Shown: one piece after another, positions 11,601-21,506 of the stretch
How the letters are laid out: the number at the start of each line of letters is the position of its first letter
Numbering within the stretch: position 1 is the stretch's first letter
Assembly (NCBI RefSeq): GCF_012432095.1
Contig: NC_081169.1
Coordinates: 23,961,789 to 24,025,788, forward strand
DNA: 64,000 nucleotides
Reading direction: 5' to 3'
Origin: Onychostoma macrolepis
Taxonomy: Eukaryota; Chordata; Actinopteri; Cypriniformes; Cyprinidae
Position numbers and translations under genes: made by a program
Notes under the pieces: model-generated
The model's database searches: none
Told to the model about the DNA's origin: nothing
The model's input: the letters and a program-made list of their open reading frames with translations, nothing else

Positions 11601-14600
11601 AATGACAAAGCCGCTGACAAGCATCATCTGCCCAGAAAGCCTCTCCAGCAGGAACGTAGTGTCCATTGTAGGAACAGCCACATTGGGTTGAAAGTACACA
11701 TTCAGATCCACTCAGAACAAAACCAGGATCACAAGAGCATGTTTCGACACAGGGTAAACTGCAGTTCACAGGAGACCCGAGGCCCATGCAGGTCAAAGGG
11801 CATGCGCTACCACAAAATTCATAATGGCTGTTCTCTGGGCATCTGTAAGCTGAAGACACATACAAAGACATTAAGACATATTGCAGAACAATATCAAGCC
11901 AAGTATGGTTTACAAATGCTATTACTCACAACAACTGGCTGCTTCTCTCCAGTTGGTCAGCTGTATCCCAACACGCTGACATGCACTTGCATAGACCTCT
12001 AAGACCTTACATAAGTAGTTTCTGTGCCCATCTGTCATACAGACATCAAATATGCAGTTCTGAATGTAAATACTGGGGTCAATAACAGTATGGCACTGAC
12101 TGAATGGTGCCATCATTAGGAGTCCACAGTATTTTTCACCCAGCCATTGCTTCTGTGCTTCAGCATCACATCCATGGCTCCCACCATCATCTCTACAGCC
12201 CTTATCCAATGTTAAGTTGTGAACTTTCCAACTCTGGGCAAACGTTGTCACACTGGGAGCAAGGGTGTTCGAAGGCATGGTGAAATCATCATTGGGATCA
12301 CCATTGAAGTTGCCACAGAGCCCACAGACTTTGTTCATGAAGGCATTGGGCAGAGAGACCACGAGATAGTGGTTCCAGTCATATTGCACACTCAGCCCAA
12401 AAGAAAACAGGATGGTGATGAAGCTGCCGGACTGGAACATGGACACCCCAACATCATCAAGAACCACAGGAAGGCTCCACAAACTCTGGTCAATCTGCAC
12501 AAATCAAAACATAATCATGCATATTAAATGGCAAAATAGCTTCTTACTCAATATTTTTTGTCTTGATTTAGTTACTTTTTTATTTTTCAAATTCCCATTT
12601 CAAAAGCCACTTTTATTTATTTAAAAGATTGAATAATAATACTATATTATAACATTATTATATAATAATAATTAATTTCTTGTTTTAAGCATAAACCTCA
12701 TTATTCTTACACTATTTTCAATGGATAAGAAATAAAAATTAAGATATAGTTTCTAAAAACAACTCTTGGTCTGTTATTCATTTCTGATTCTTGAGTAAAC
12801 TGATCATTGTAAAGTTGTTTAGATCTTTGCTACAAATAAATGATAAGAATGTGATTAATATAAAGCTATTATTTTTTATTATAATGTATTCTCACGTGAG
12901 ATAATGTTTTCAAGATTGCTGCAGGTTTTGATTGAGGTTTCTAAAATAACTAAATCAAATGCAATTACTAATAATTTTTCTTTTTGGAAAAAAAATTAAT
13001 AAAAAAAGGTTTACCCTGACTTTCCCAGGCTCAGAACTTTCAACGCTGATGGTGATATCCCCAATATTCACAGTTACACGTGCCACAAAGGAGACACTAA
13101 TGTCACCACGGTTTTCATTTTTAGCCAGGACCTCAAAAACAGGAAGACTATCATTTTGCTGGCAGTTCCTGGTGACAACATAGGTGCAAGTGCCCATGAA
13201 GTCAAAATAACGGTGGTCAAATGTGCTGTAGTGAGGGTCACCCATTGCCCAACAGATTCCAAATGGTTTCTTCACACAAGTGGGGAAGGAACCCATCAGC
13301 TGGCACTCCTCATCCTCACTACAGATGATGTTGAAGCAAGAGCGAGGTGCTGGCAATTCTATTACAAATGGAGAAAATATACATTACGTTTACGCAGCAT
13401 AAATAGAGACAATTAAGATATTACCAAAACCTGAACATTTAATTCCTCCGCTGTAATTAAGACTACTGTCTTACACATTTAAAAATGCATTATTGGATTT
13501 TCTTAGCTTAAAACTAGTTGTATCAACACAAATGTTTTAAAACAGAAGGAAGAATGTTTAATTGACATACCTTGATCAATGCATGCAGCCGGAGCTCCGT
13601 ACCCATTCACTTGCTGTAGTCCCACACTATAGACCCCAAAAGAAGCATTTGGATGGGTTAATTTGTGCCCACCAGCCCCAGGTTGGTAAACCAGTTCAGT
13701 CCATGAGTACTCGCTGTTTTTGATGACCCTCCACTGAAGGTTTCCAGGTAAAGGCAAGCTATCAAACCGAACCCCTGCTTGCTCATTGGTAGGAACAATC
13801 AGAAGGGCTCGATTGTCAAAGCCAGCTATCCCGTCAAGTGCGTACGAAGAACAAAAACAGTCATTGGGCAGAAGATTCATAAGAAACGGGTCATATATGA
13901 CAGCACGGGATGTTCGCACACCATTAAACAGAAAAAACACCTGGATTCCATTGTCAGCAATGATGTTGAGACCATTTGGAAACTGGATTTTGTACTCTTG
14001 GATGAGCCCACGTTGAAGAACGCCAGTTAATGTAGTATGGCCGAATTGAAGGGTTATATTCGTTGTCTGTGATGCTTGGATATAGATGCTGTCAAACTGG
14101 CTCTGAATGCTAAACGGAGCCACCAGGAAGTGAGTTCCCCAGCTTTGCACCGGCAGCAGTTGCTCATAAACATGATTGCACTTAGAAAAGCGCCACGTGC
14201 ACATATGACCAGAGTACACGGCGACGGGAAGTTGTGAGGATATGCGGGTTCCTGTGAGGTCTCCTTGGCTTTGAATTTGTGCATTTTCAAAAGGATCCAT
14301 CAGCACAACTAGTTTACTGCCGACACCGTACAAGCGTCCTTCGAACCGGACCGCCGCTCTCAGGAACACTTCTACCGTGTTCCGCTCTTTACCGTTGACA
14401 AGCACAAACTCCTTCAGCATGGATGGAGGGGAGTTGGTGGGTGTGAACACAAAATATTCAGTACCCCATTCACTCATGGGGTAGACCAGGGATGTATCCG
14501 CCGTGAACTGTTTTGAGTTTAGTGAGGAAACTGTTATGTCATCAGATGCCTGAATGAAAACAGTTTTGCGGGACCTCCTGGTGCCAGATAGCTCAATTGT

Positions 14601-15174
14601 TTTGGGCAGGATCACAATGAAGCCCTGGCCTGCAGTCAGTTGCACCTCCTGGCTAAAACTGAGACTGGACACATTGACCTTCACCAGGCAATTAGAATTC
14701 AGAGAGGTGATGTAAAGCTGAAAGAGCGGCAGGTCAAAAGGTGATACATAGTTCTGCATGAACGCGGTGGCAAACTCTCGTCCTGCAGATCGAGCCTGGC
14801 CGCCATCTTTAAGAGGTCAAGAGAGAAAGACTGAGAGAATTAATGCAACAACAACAACAAAAATCTTGTTAGGAAAAAAAGTTGGCATTACATGGCAGTG
14901 CATCAAATCTTTCTTATTTATCTTGTAAAATGCTAATAATGATTTAATATTCTTAAATAATCATTTAAAAGTATTAATTTTCATAATTAAAAAAAATCAT
15001 AATTTGAATAATGTACATATGATTTCATAATTAATTTATCTCAATAAATTAGTTTAAATAACATCTATTTTATATTAAAATGTAAAGTTTCATAAAATAA
15101 TAATCCAAAAGATAAAAAGCCTTACCCCAAAACAGAAATATCACAAAACAAACTGGTAAAAGTTTCGCTCCCAT
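821..15174 (-). CDS. fcgbp-like: FCGBP-like (IgGFc-binding protein-like) mucus glycoprotein, 5' part, 15 coding exons, broken by two frameshifts
   Basis: Coding exons read on the minus strand: 15126-15174, 13571-14806, 13015-13358, 11930-12494, 11431-11849, 10572-10751, 9908-10478, 8324-8589, 6634-6971, 5928-6510, 3838-4037, 3590-3731, 3158-3486, 1501-2077, 821-1421. All junctions are GT/AG and phases match. The exons total 6400 nt, two short of 2134 codons, which equals the two one-base deletions described below. Order: signal peptide, N-terminal IgGFc-binding domain (about residues 20-428), then VWD-C8-TIL units 1-4 and the start of unit 5. FCGBP proteins are secreted, Cys-rich components of mucus; the D units form disulfide-linked assemblies. 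The IgGFc-binding domain separates this gene from zonadhesin, tectorin and gel-forming mucins. The 3' part lies beyond position 1. It could be a pseudogene or a real gene with base-calling errors. Confidence 0.88.
1501..2077 (-). CDS. fcgbp-like: FCGBP-like exon 14: end of VWD 4 plus C8
   Basis: Starts VDGLWFYLPLDLHDG, contains YYGVVCGLCGNFNGNGVDEL and a full C8 domain (CHDGCETDCPVC, AFCGVL, ACHAKVNP, CVYDLC, HQCRQEG, NC). Ends in phase 1 before GTAAGT. Confidence 0.9.
2531..2830 (+). pseudogene. Decayed THAP zinc-finger domain, transposon-derived
   Basis: Starting at ATG 2531 the frame reads MAPNTRRRCAVPSC, the N-terminal C-x-C part of a THAP domain. After stops and a shift, LHRLPSDPNVRK and then NLVLCSLHFTADSF (the second Cys-x2-His pair) and DYAVPSIL (the AVPTIF-type box) follow. 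Thus all landmarks of a C2CH THAP finger are present in order, but in two frames and with stop codons. THAP fingers occur in P-element-type transposases and in many domesticated or dispersed copies in fish. It lies on the plus strand, antisense within an FCGBP-like intron, so it is a mobile-element remnant, not an exon. Confidence 0.75.
3158..3486 (-). CDS. fcgbp-like: FCGBP-like exon 13: VWD 4 first half
   Basis: Phase-1 start gives DPCYYQHCPEEETC, followed by TCWAWGDPHYHTFDG and FDFQGTCKYILSRTCG. The exon ends TGQIM in phase 0 before GTAATG. All key VWD motifs are intact, including GDPH. Confidence 0.9.
3590..3731 (-). CDS. fcgbp-like: FCGBP-like exon 12: Cys-rich linker after TIL 3
   Basis: A 142-nt exon between TTTTCAG and GTTAAG. 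It reads AGEVVYLDQCEQKCQCDP, then KANCPKGTQCLLREGMWGC and FYP, the Cys-containing stretch that precedes a VWD domain in FCGBP units. The frame joins exon 11 in phase 0 and exon 13 in phase 1. It is easily missed because it lies in a different frame from exon 13 with only a 103-bp intron between. Confidence 0.85.
3838..4037 (-). CDS. fcgbp-like: FCGBP-like exon 11: TIL 3
   Basis: Phase-1 start giving PMPCPAHSHYELCADVCS, then CTEGCACDNGYLFDGQQCV and CGCYQQGRTYN; phase 0 end at GTGAAG. This exon encodes only the TIL core; the remainder is in exon 12. The upstream intron carries an 830-bp palindromic transposon. Confidence 0.87.
4141..4970. mobile_element. Fold-back MITE, nearly complete 830-bp palindrome
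   Basis: The left end reads TAAAGGGATAGTTCACCC and the right end is its inverted copy (GGGTGAACTAACCCTTTAA). The two arms match for most of their length: for example GCATATGCTCTTCTGTGTCA at 4500 is mirrored near 4600, and the segments around CACCCTAGCGCC at 4458 and GGCGCTAGGGTG at 4649. No coding capacity. It sits in the intron between FCGBP-like exons 10 and 11. The terminal sequence belongs to a MITE type seen very widely in cyprinids. Confidence 0.88.
5440..5780. repeat. Dispersed repeat, family with CAGCATCATTACTCCAGTCT core (copy 1)
   Basis: Contains the shared core (ATTTTCAGCATCATTACTCC, then ATCATTCTAATATGCTGATT) and the end AATGTTTGAACAGTAGTG. Other copies in this window: 17028-17545, 22683-23130, 56790-56990, 61150-61570 and 62155-62620. 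No protein. It is in the same intron as the 830-bp palindrome. Confidence 0.75.
5928..6510 (-). CDS. fcgbp-like: FCGBP-like exon 10: end of VWD 3 plus C8
   Basis: It starts VNGVLTNLPYSSN and contains GTYRNKTCGLCGNFDG, then a C8 domain (CEDGCEGDTCLDC, PYCGVL, ACHAVLNP, CVFDTC, FSCRAAG, SFC). It ends in phase 1 at a GTAAGT donor. The frame is intact, so the damage to unit 3 is confined to exon 9. Confidence 0.9.
6634..6971 (-). pseudogene. fcgbp-like: FCGBP-like exon 9: VWD 3 first half, with one-base deletion
   Basis: The exon begins VVCNRSSCGPYESCELVDG and continues to ASGDPHYVSLDG and LRFDFQ. Directly after that Gln codon the frame is lost: the expected Gly codon of the FQGTC motif is one base short (about 6813-6816), and homology continues one frame over as TCTYILSQSCGLEQ through to VYGSTIIL and KPQIL at the donor. 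The exon is 338 nt, whereas phase 0 to phase 0 needs 339. Read literally it leads to premature termination. Confidence 0.85.
7729..8245. mobile_element. Dispersed element related to the copy at 43285-43775
   Basis: The stretch from CAGCTAGTGGTTGAAATGGG through TTCCACC, GGCAGTGGGTG and CATTTCAAAGTA to ACACCTTTAA recurs in the same order and orientation at 43285-43775. The ends (TTTAAAAGTGCAGTCTGTAA, and the inverted ACACCTTTAAG) look like degenerate terminal inverted repeats. The open frames across it are not conserved between the two copies. Confidence 0.7.
8324..8589 (-). CDS. fcgbp-like: FCGBP-like exon 8: TIL 2
   Basis: The phase-1 start gives GVQCPVHSHYELCGSGCE, then CVCDPGYIRSGEQCV and CGCLYGNHYYLLYQQFYPG, a TIL domain plus the following short Cys-rich stretch (GVCTCLPDGQ). 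It ends in phase 0 before GTATGA. A MITE and a long AT repeat lie in the intron just upstream in transcript order. Confidence 0.88.
8641..8686. repeat. A-run and AT microsatellite
   Basis: A poly-A stretch runs into about 20 AT dinucleotides, abutting the MITE that follows. Confidence 0.9.
8690..9090. mobile_element. Shorter relative of the TAAAGGGATAGTTCACCC MITE
   Basis: Starts AAAGGGATAGTTCACCCAAA and ends with the inverted AGTAATTAATGACAGAATT segment; arms pair around GGTAGTAAGGACATCG and its mirror. It shares ends and interior words (TATCTTAATTTGTGTTC) with the element at 4141-4970 but is half its length. Located in the intron before FCGBP-like exon 8. Confidence 0.75.
9155..9640. mobile_element. 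hAT-like non-autonomous element
   Basis: Left end CAGGGTTTTTCAAACTGATG and right end AAAAAGTTTGAAAGCACCTG are inverted relatives of each other. The flanking 8-mers GGAAAGAT and GGCTAGAT agree at 6 of 8 positions, compatible with an old 8-bp target duplication. The interior has no conserved coding frame. Confidence 0.65.
9908..10478 (-). CDS. fcgbp-like: FCGBP-like exon 7: end of VWD 2 plus C8
   Basis: It starts VNGELLNLPL in phase 0 and shows CGLCGNYNGNPEDDL followed by a complete C8 domain (CVHGCTDSCQDC, DFCGPL, CQTVLNP, CVYDVC, VSAC, FCG). It ends in phase 1 before GTGAGA. No internal stops are seen. Confidence 0.9.
10572..10751 (-). CDS. fcgbp-like: FCGBP-like exon 6: middle of VWD 2
   Basis: A 180-nt phase 0/0 exon starts GNCVYQLVGVC, continuing directly from the FSFQ end of exon 5, and ends SSAVT before a GTAAGT donor. 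It covers the beta-strand-rich middle of VWD 2, including VQNEFRGSRVVSFTKLIEI. Confidence 0.87.
10760..11430. other. AT-rich intron between FCGBP-like exons 5 and 6
   Basis: No exon, repeat family or RNA gene recognised; low-complexity T-rich and A-rich runs only. Confidence 0.6.
11431..11849 (-). CDS. fcgbp-like: FCGBP-like exon 5: TIL 1 and start of VWD 2
   Basis: The phase-1 start yields SYRCPENSHYEFCGSACP, a standard TIL opening, followed by CGCSYNGHYVPAGEAFW and a Cys-rich linker. The same exon then runs into VWD 2 (CMALGDPHYYTFDG) and stops at FSFQ in front of a GTACTA donor. Fusion of TIL and the start of VWD into one exon differs from unit 3/4, where three exons cover this stretch. 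Confidence 0.88.
11930..12494 (-). CDS. fcgbp-like: FCGBP-like exon 4: second half of VWD 1 plus C8
   Basis: The frame is open from the acceptor (…TGTGCAG) to a GTGAGT donor in phase 1. The VWD hallmark CGLCGNFNGDPNDDF is followed by a C8 domain with regularly spaced cysteines (CRDDGG, YCGLL, QCHTVIDP, CIFDVC, ASAC, ASC). Length (565 nt) matches the equivalent exons of units 2, 3 and 4 (571, 583, 577 nt). Confidence 0.9.
13015..13358 (-). CDS. fcgbp-like: FCGBP-like exon 3: first half of VWD domain 1
   Basis: The exon starts in phase 1 and ends in phase 0 (344 nt). After a short Cys-containing linker (CFNIICSEDEECQ) it shows the VWD opening CWAMGDPHYSTFD and FMGTCTYVVTRNC. The GDPH tetrapeptide is the site of autocatalytic Asp-Pro cleavage described for human FCGBP and MUC2. 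Unlike unit 2, the stretch across FQ/GTC is encoded without an intervening intron. Confidence 0.88.
13571..14806 (-). CDS. fcgbp-like: FCGBP-like exon 2: IgGFc-binding N-terminal domain
   Basis: One 1236-nt exon encodes about 412 residues. It begins DGGQARSAGREFATAFMQN, matching the conserved opening of FCGBP N-terminal domains, and contains the pattern of this fold (for example PVAVYSGHMCTW, FLVAPF, ACIDQ near the end). The domain is reported in FCGBP to carry the IgG-Fc binding activity, but binding by fish homologues is not established. The exon ends at a GTATGT donor in phase 1; the frame is open throughout. Confidence 0.9.
15126..15174 (-). CDS. fcgbp-like: FCGBP-like exon 1: start codon and signal peptide
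   Basis: ATG at 15174-15172 opens a hydrophobic signal sequence (MGAKLLPVCFVIFLFW). The exon ends with a GTAAGG donor in phase 1. An AG just upstream of the start (…TTTGCAG before CTAATCATGG) suggests that the ATG lies near the 5' end of exon 2 of the transcript, with a separate 5'UTR exon. The single leftover G joins the next exon to give Asp, and the reading frame then enters the typical FCGBP start GREFATAFMQN. Confidence 0.8.
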
Positions 15175-15309
15175 GATTAGCTGCAAATGAATGTTAGTCA
15201 AACTGATAAAGCACCAGAAAGATTCAACATGCATTCAATCAGCATACAGCATACAGACATAGCATCATCCACTTAATAATAAAAAGAATAAATAAATAAT
15301 AACCAACAG

Positions 15310-15327
15310 TTTATATATATATTATTA

Positions 15328-15386
<59 letters not shown>
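15310..15386. repeat. AT microsatellite between promoter and start codon
   Basis: More than 30 TA dinucleotides in the intron between the 5'UTR candidate and the ATG exon of the FCGBP-like gene. Confidence 0.92.
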
Positions 15387-15387
<1 letters not shown>

Positions 15388-15423
15388 CTACAAATTATGA
15401 AAATAACTTTTAATGCTGCTTAC

Positions 15424-15445
15424 CTTAGGAGTCAAGAATTATACA
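15424..15445 (-). other. Possible 5'UTR exon of the FCGBP-like gene
   Basis: A strong donor (AAG|GTAAGC read on the minus strand, boundary at 15424) lies 240 bp upstream of the acceptor in front of the ATG exon, and about 25-35 bp below a TATA-like box. The 5' end given is only inferred from the spacing to the TATA box. Between this exon and the coding start lies a long (AT)n tract. Confidence 0.4.
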
Positions 15446-15458
15446 GTCTATCCTATGT

Positions 15459-15473
15459 AGCCTTTTAAATACC
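15459..15473 (-). promoter_or_regulatory. TATA-like box for the FCGBP-like gene
   Basis: On the minus strand the sequence GGTATTTAAAAGGC fits a TATA box and sits an appropriate distance upstream of the donor-bounded 5'UTR candidate. No other promoter evidence could be judged by eye. Confidence 0.4.
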
Positions 15474-17027
15474 TATTATCCCAGTCTCAAACCAATCAGA
15501 GCAGTGCCAAGTTTGGATCCTGGAACTGGGGACATGACCTATTTATATACATAAAAGGATCCATTCTCTCCCATGAGACATGAATGAATAGTATTAAATT
15601 GCAATATCATTTCCGAGAACATGCAATCTTCATGAAATAGTTAATCCATTTGGGTTTGATTTCTGAGCACACAACAAATTACATTTAACACCCATATAAC
15701 AGTTGTTGCAATTGTGCAAATAAACAAGAATGCAGAACATGGGAATGCTTTCCAAACTATGCAAACAAAAGGCTATTATGCAACATTTCTGAAACCAAAT
15801 GATGTGGGTTTGGTTTTCATCAGAATAATAAAAAAAAAATTATAACATTTCAAATTCACCAGCCTTCTACAGCAATCTGTCTCCAGTCTATAATATTCCT
15901 GAATGACACAAAGCATCTGTTTGCACCATTTCCATGGATACTTTTCTAACAACTGTTGATTAAATGAGGTTTTCTGTTTCTGTCAAAGCCTGCAAACAAG
16001 TCAGCATTACAAACTTGTACAAACAATATGGCTAATAAAAAAAGCATAACGTTTCCTTTTATTAATAGTGCAGAAAGTTGAATTTGCAATCTATCCAATC
16101 CGCCCCTTAGATCAAGACTAAAAAGTTAGGCTGGTCATTACAAGCATCTCCTTACATACTATCATAAAGTCTGGGAAAAAGACAATCCACATGGGTTTCG
16201 AGCAGCAGAAAGGTCTACAAAAAAGAAAGGTATACACAAGTGGCTACGTCAATATTGTAACCATGAAACTTCCCAGATAGATGCCGTGTGAAAAGATATT
16301 CCCAGATCTGTTACAGCAGAGATTTACGATAAAAGAGAGAGATTAACAAAACACACCCCACAGTGAAGATAGTCTGAAGGAGGGGAAATAGACAGTTAAC
16401 ACATTCGATCACTTGTGGTTTCTGTTCATTGACAATGCACTCCCATGAGTCCAGAGGAACAATGGAATGAACATTGCTGTACATCTCACCCCCATTTACA
16501 GATCAAGCATGGTGTAGCACGTGGTGAATAAAGCATTATGCCAAGCTCAAAAAGACAGCAGCACCCACCACTAAAACCAATTCAGAATGTACAGATTTAA
16601 AGATAAAGTATCTTGCTCGTGTTGCAGCATGCAACATTTTTAACTCACTGCTTCTTTTTCTGCAAAGGTCTTGCAGTCAGAAGTGAGGTAATGAGATTCC
16701 TAGCCATGCAACAAGCCTTTTTCTCCTTTTTCATGCGGCTGTCTGAGTCACTACACCTTCCTTCAAAGAGGTCTGGTGAAAAAATAAATCGTAATTCGAT
16801 TCTCCTGCAGCACTATTTATTCATTTAAATGTTTCAAATCGCATTATATAACAACAGAGTGAAAAAAAAAATATATATATATACTATGATAAACAAAAAA
16901 TTCTGGTGATAAGCTGTAGTGACCTACTACTCTCGAAGAAAATTAAATTAAAATAATAATTAAATCAGAAATCAACATTGCAAACTTCTCACAAGCCTTA
17001 TCAGTTAAAAGTTATACTACCACGATT

Positions 17028-17545
17028 CCAAAGCTTGGGGTCGATAAAATTATTTCATGTTTTTGAAAGAAGTGTTTTATACTCACAAAGGCTACATTTA
17101 TTTGAATGAAAATACAGTTAAACAGTAATATTGTGAAATACTATTGGAATTTAAAATGAAAGTTTTCTATTATGATATATTCCCAAATGTAATTTATTGC
17201 TGTGATCAAAGCTGAATTTTCAGCATCATTACTCCAGTCTTCAGTGTCACATGATCCTTCAGAAATCATTCTAATATGCAGATTTACTGCTCAAGAAACA
17301 TTTCTTATAATTAATACTGAAAACAGCTGTGCTGCTTAATATTTTCATGGCCACCATGATACTTTTTTAAGATACTTCAATGAATACAAAATTCAAAAGA
17401 TCAGCATTTATTTGACACATTTTTTTTTTGTAACATTATAATTACATTTAGTCTAACTTTTTATAAATTTAGTGGATCATTGATGAATGAAATAACTTTA
17501 TAAAAAAATTCTGACCTCAAACTTTTGAATGGTAGTCTATTTAGA
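17028..17545. repeat. Dispersed repeat, CATCATTACTCCAGTCTTCA family (copy 2, near full length)
   Basis: Opens with AAAGCTTGGGGTCGATAAAA and closes with CCTCAAACTTTTGAATGGTA, which are the two inverted ends of the family (AAAGTTTGGGGTCAGTAAG type). Interior includes the shared core near 17221. Confidence 0.8.
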
Positions 17546-20500
17546 ATTGATTAAAGTTTTTTTTTTTTTTTTTTTTAAGCAATTTTACCTCTGATCCTCT
17601 CACAGGGAACAGGAACAAAGCTTTGCATAAAAAAAATAAATAAATAAAATAAATAAATAAAAAGGACCATTTTTATTAATATTACCTAAAAAAGACTTAA
17701 CTCAACACACACAAAACTACATGATTTTTATACAAAAAAAAACTGAATCCAGAAATATTTGATAGAAAATTCACAGGTTTCTTTTTAGTTTTGTTTAATT
17801 AGTATTTAATTATATGCAATTTCTCATAGTTCAAAAGAATGTGTTTGCAGAAGGCAGTGCAGAAATGTACTATTTCCGTGTGCTTACCACTTCCTGTAAA
17901 AGTCCTCTGCAGGTTCAACATTCACGTGCATCTTCACACACAGCATATCAGCCAGTGAAAGCTTCTTTCTCTGACCTTTCTACACACATGCACACAAATC
18001 GCATGTGATGTCTAATCAACGGTTCTGGGTTTTCCATGGTTTGATGTCACTGGAAGGATCAGTGGGTGAGTAAGGAAAACACATTCTTTCTAATTAACAT
18101 ATTATGACTTTTGTTGATGCTATTGCTGATCAGAGCTGAGAACCAGAAGTTCTGATATGGTTAAGTGGTTAAGTCTGCCCGCTGCAGTCTTATTGGTCCT
18201 ACTGTCCAGTGTGGAGCTGAATAATTATTTCAAATATTGCTCAATACACACAAATAAGTGCAAAAAGGCAATTTATAAGAGATTAAAATACAGCAAGGTA
18301 CCGTAAACATACAGTTAGGCTATTAACATGTCTTTAAAACTTGTAAATAAAAACCAGCTTATTTAAATAAAGCTAAAATGCTTTTATATATTAATATTCA
18401 TACTTATAAAGTACTTATAAAGAGCCTAAATCCACCATTCACAGTTCTTAATACATGGTGCAACACTGCCATCTAGTGATGATATAGGTCTACCCAATTC
18501 CATTAAGGCCTTATTGGCTGCTCTGTGCATAGCAAATAGATGCCAAGATGAAATTGCTAATCTAAATACTTGTCGGTCAATAACGGTGGTGCATTAAGAA
18601 TGCATTGCACAAAGCCGCCAGGGCTCAGATCTGAATACAAATAGCCCAAACTCTCAGCTTAGCAGCATTTACTCTGCACTAGTGCCATCAATATCATCTT
18701 ATAACACATCCCATAGTGGCTTCCGTTGACACGGTTTCATTTGGCAATATGCCATGCATAAATCGCTCAATATGGTGCAATTAATGCATCAAACTTGCTG
18801 CGGGTTGCATGAATATGAATGCGGACAGGTCTTGTCATTCAATGCAGTGGGGAGTGATCTGCTGCATAGTACACCACAGTAAGACTGATTATATCTTGTT
18901 TATCTTTTTAACTTCATAGAACTAATAAAAATATAGTATCTTCACCATCATTTGTCCAAAACCCAGGGTCGCCCATCACTATATGAAAAATAGCCATTCT
19001 AGACTGGCTGGTCGTGACCTGAAAATGATTTCAAAGGCTGGATAGGGTCACAAACAGCAGGGGAATAATCAATGCTAAATGCAGCTAACAAAACATAACC
19101 ACTTAATCATGCATGGTGAGAAAACACAATAAAAAGGCTAATAAACCTTTAAAAAGGAAAAGAAAGTGTTGATGTCTTGCACCAAAAGGATTATTGGATG
19201 CAAATTCAACTACCACTTGGCTGAAACTAGCCAAATTAGGTAGCTGTCAAAATTCAAGACACATTGAGCAACCATTTCAAAATTTCATGATAATATTAAT
19301 AACATTTTTCATGATAATATTAATGAAATAGATTATTTTGAAGAATGCTGGTGTCAAAACAACATAGGAAAACGGGGAAAAAGATTTTTCAAATTATTAT
19401 TAACATATTTGTGACTTTAAATTTAAGACTTTTTAAGACTGAGTAAATGTCTTGTATTAACAACACTTCAAAGTTTGTAAATACAACTTACAATAGATCT
19501 CCCTTACTTTTTAATTAATTTTACAAAAAAAAAAAAAAAAAAACATGGTTTGAAAATCTCGGCTCCCAAACACTATGCAAATAATTTTACTTTACCTTTT
19601 GATCACACTAAAACAAAGTGATGTTCTTCATCAGTATTTTTGTCTTGAATTCTAGTGCAAATATCTAAAGATTATATTAAAAATAACTCATTTACTTGAA
19701 GCAAAATGAAATAAAATTTAAAGTCTTTTTTTTTTTATGAATAATTGATCAAAATGAGGTGAGTTTATGATTAAAACATGGCCAAATATCGGCCAAATAT
19801 CTGCCAAAGGGCTCAGAAAAATCAGCTTAATTCAAAGGAAAAACAAGATGCTTCTTCTTGTTTTAAGCATGTCTTGCTTAACTTTTCAGAAAACAAAACT
19901 TCACATGTTCAGTTTGCATGTCGAGTAAATGTATCTTGATGTAAGATTGTTTAGATTTGTGTTAGAAAACAAAATAAAAATAATGAGGAAGATTTTCTCT
20001 TTTTTGGCAGTGCGTGCAACATTTAATGGCGTTACTTTTTGAATTTAAGTTCTGATGTTCAGTTCTGTTCCGATTTAAAGCAAAGGCAAATTAAGATATA
20101 TAATATTTATAATATGCACATTTTATTGCACTTATTTCAAAAGTGAAAACCAACAACAGCTGTTTGGCAGCTATTCTAAATGCACAGGTGTTTGTTTCTA
20201 GGATTGGTTCAACCCTTCAGATTATCTTTTACACCAGTTGCAGTTCCCACAGAGGCCACAGGGTGCAGCAGAGCATTGGCTAAAGAACACAAGACTGCCA
20301 CTCCATCTCAAATGCAGAACATAAAGCTTTTGTTAGAAAATAGCAAATCTTATTTAGAAAATGCTGTGAAAGAGTTATAACTGACATTTGTGATATTCTA
20401 AATATTATTAGTCTCATACACCTTCACAATCTGTAAAGAACAAAGACTTTGTATCTCTAGTCAAAATTTACATAGTGGGACAAGCTGAAAGGTACAGGTT

Positions 20501-21506
20501 CGGGCTGGAGATGATTAGAATTGCAAAAATGCAATTCTATGACTAGCTCAGGCCTCCTCTGGCCATTCACCTGGTTAGATCAGGTTGGAGAACGTGCCGT
20601 ATTTCACTCGTATTGTAACCCAATACCAAACTTATTTGACACAAAAACCTGCCTGCTGATCTTCATATACAAATAATAACTGCATAAACACTTTTTTTTT
20701 AGTAAAACAAACAACATTAGCAGGTGTATTCAGAAATAGCCAATAAATAATGCATTTAATAATTTACAATTGGGAAATGTTTAATCCATTTCTTTTGTTA
20801 AATGTTCTTCCTTCTTCTCAGACCTCTGCTGAAATGCCTCGGGCTGTTGTTCATACTTTTGTTTCTAACCGTGAACTAATTGTTTAATGAAGCGCTTTAA
20901 TATCTGAATGTCAGTGCATCTACCTGTGTGGATCACCTAAGGCTCAGTCAAGGCATCATGGAAATATGTGACCTGTTTTTCAACTCGGCTTGAGAACACA
21001 TTGACCCTGCAAACCTTTGTGTACTTGAACATACAACAAGCCCATTTATGCTGGAACCTGCTAGTTATGATGCAACCTTTGCAATTCGAAAGAGGCCGCC
21101 CCCATTCTTGACTCGCCGTCCCATCCCCACACCTCCACTGCACACAAACACACAATTGAGCTCATTTCTGTTTGTGACGACAACGGGAACATATCCAGAC
21201 AACAACCCTCTAGCCTCCTGAATGGTTATGTGGTCTTTGGGTAATAGAGTGTGAAGAGTTTTCACTGCGGAGACAGTTTTTAGATTCTGATCGTTCTCAA
21301 AACAACTGTTGTGCACCATATCAGTCCATCAAAGCTACAATGTGGGCTCTTCGAAGACTAGCATGTTTGCACATCCGTGCATGGTTTGTGCACGTCCGTT
21401 TCGAGGTCATGTTAGTGAACACCTAAAAGTTGATAAAATTACCATAAAATTACCATGCTTCCCTTTGGTAAGAACAGACCATGAAGATTCATATCAGGTG
21501 AAAAAC

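Noticed and set aside
13786..14290. Open frames on both strands within the IgGFc-binding exon
   Set aside because: They are shadows of the 1236-nt FCGBP-like exon, which has the right family motifs and splice borders.
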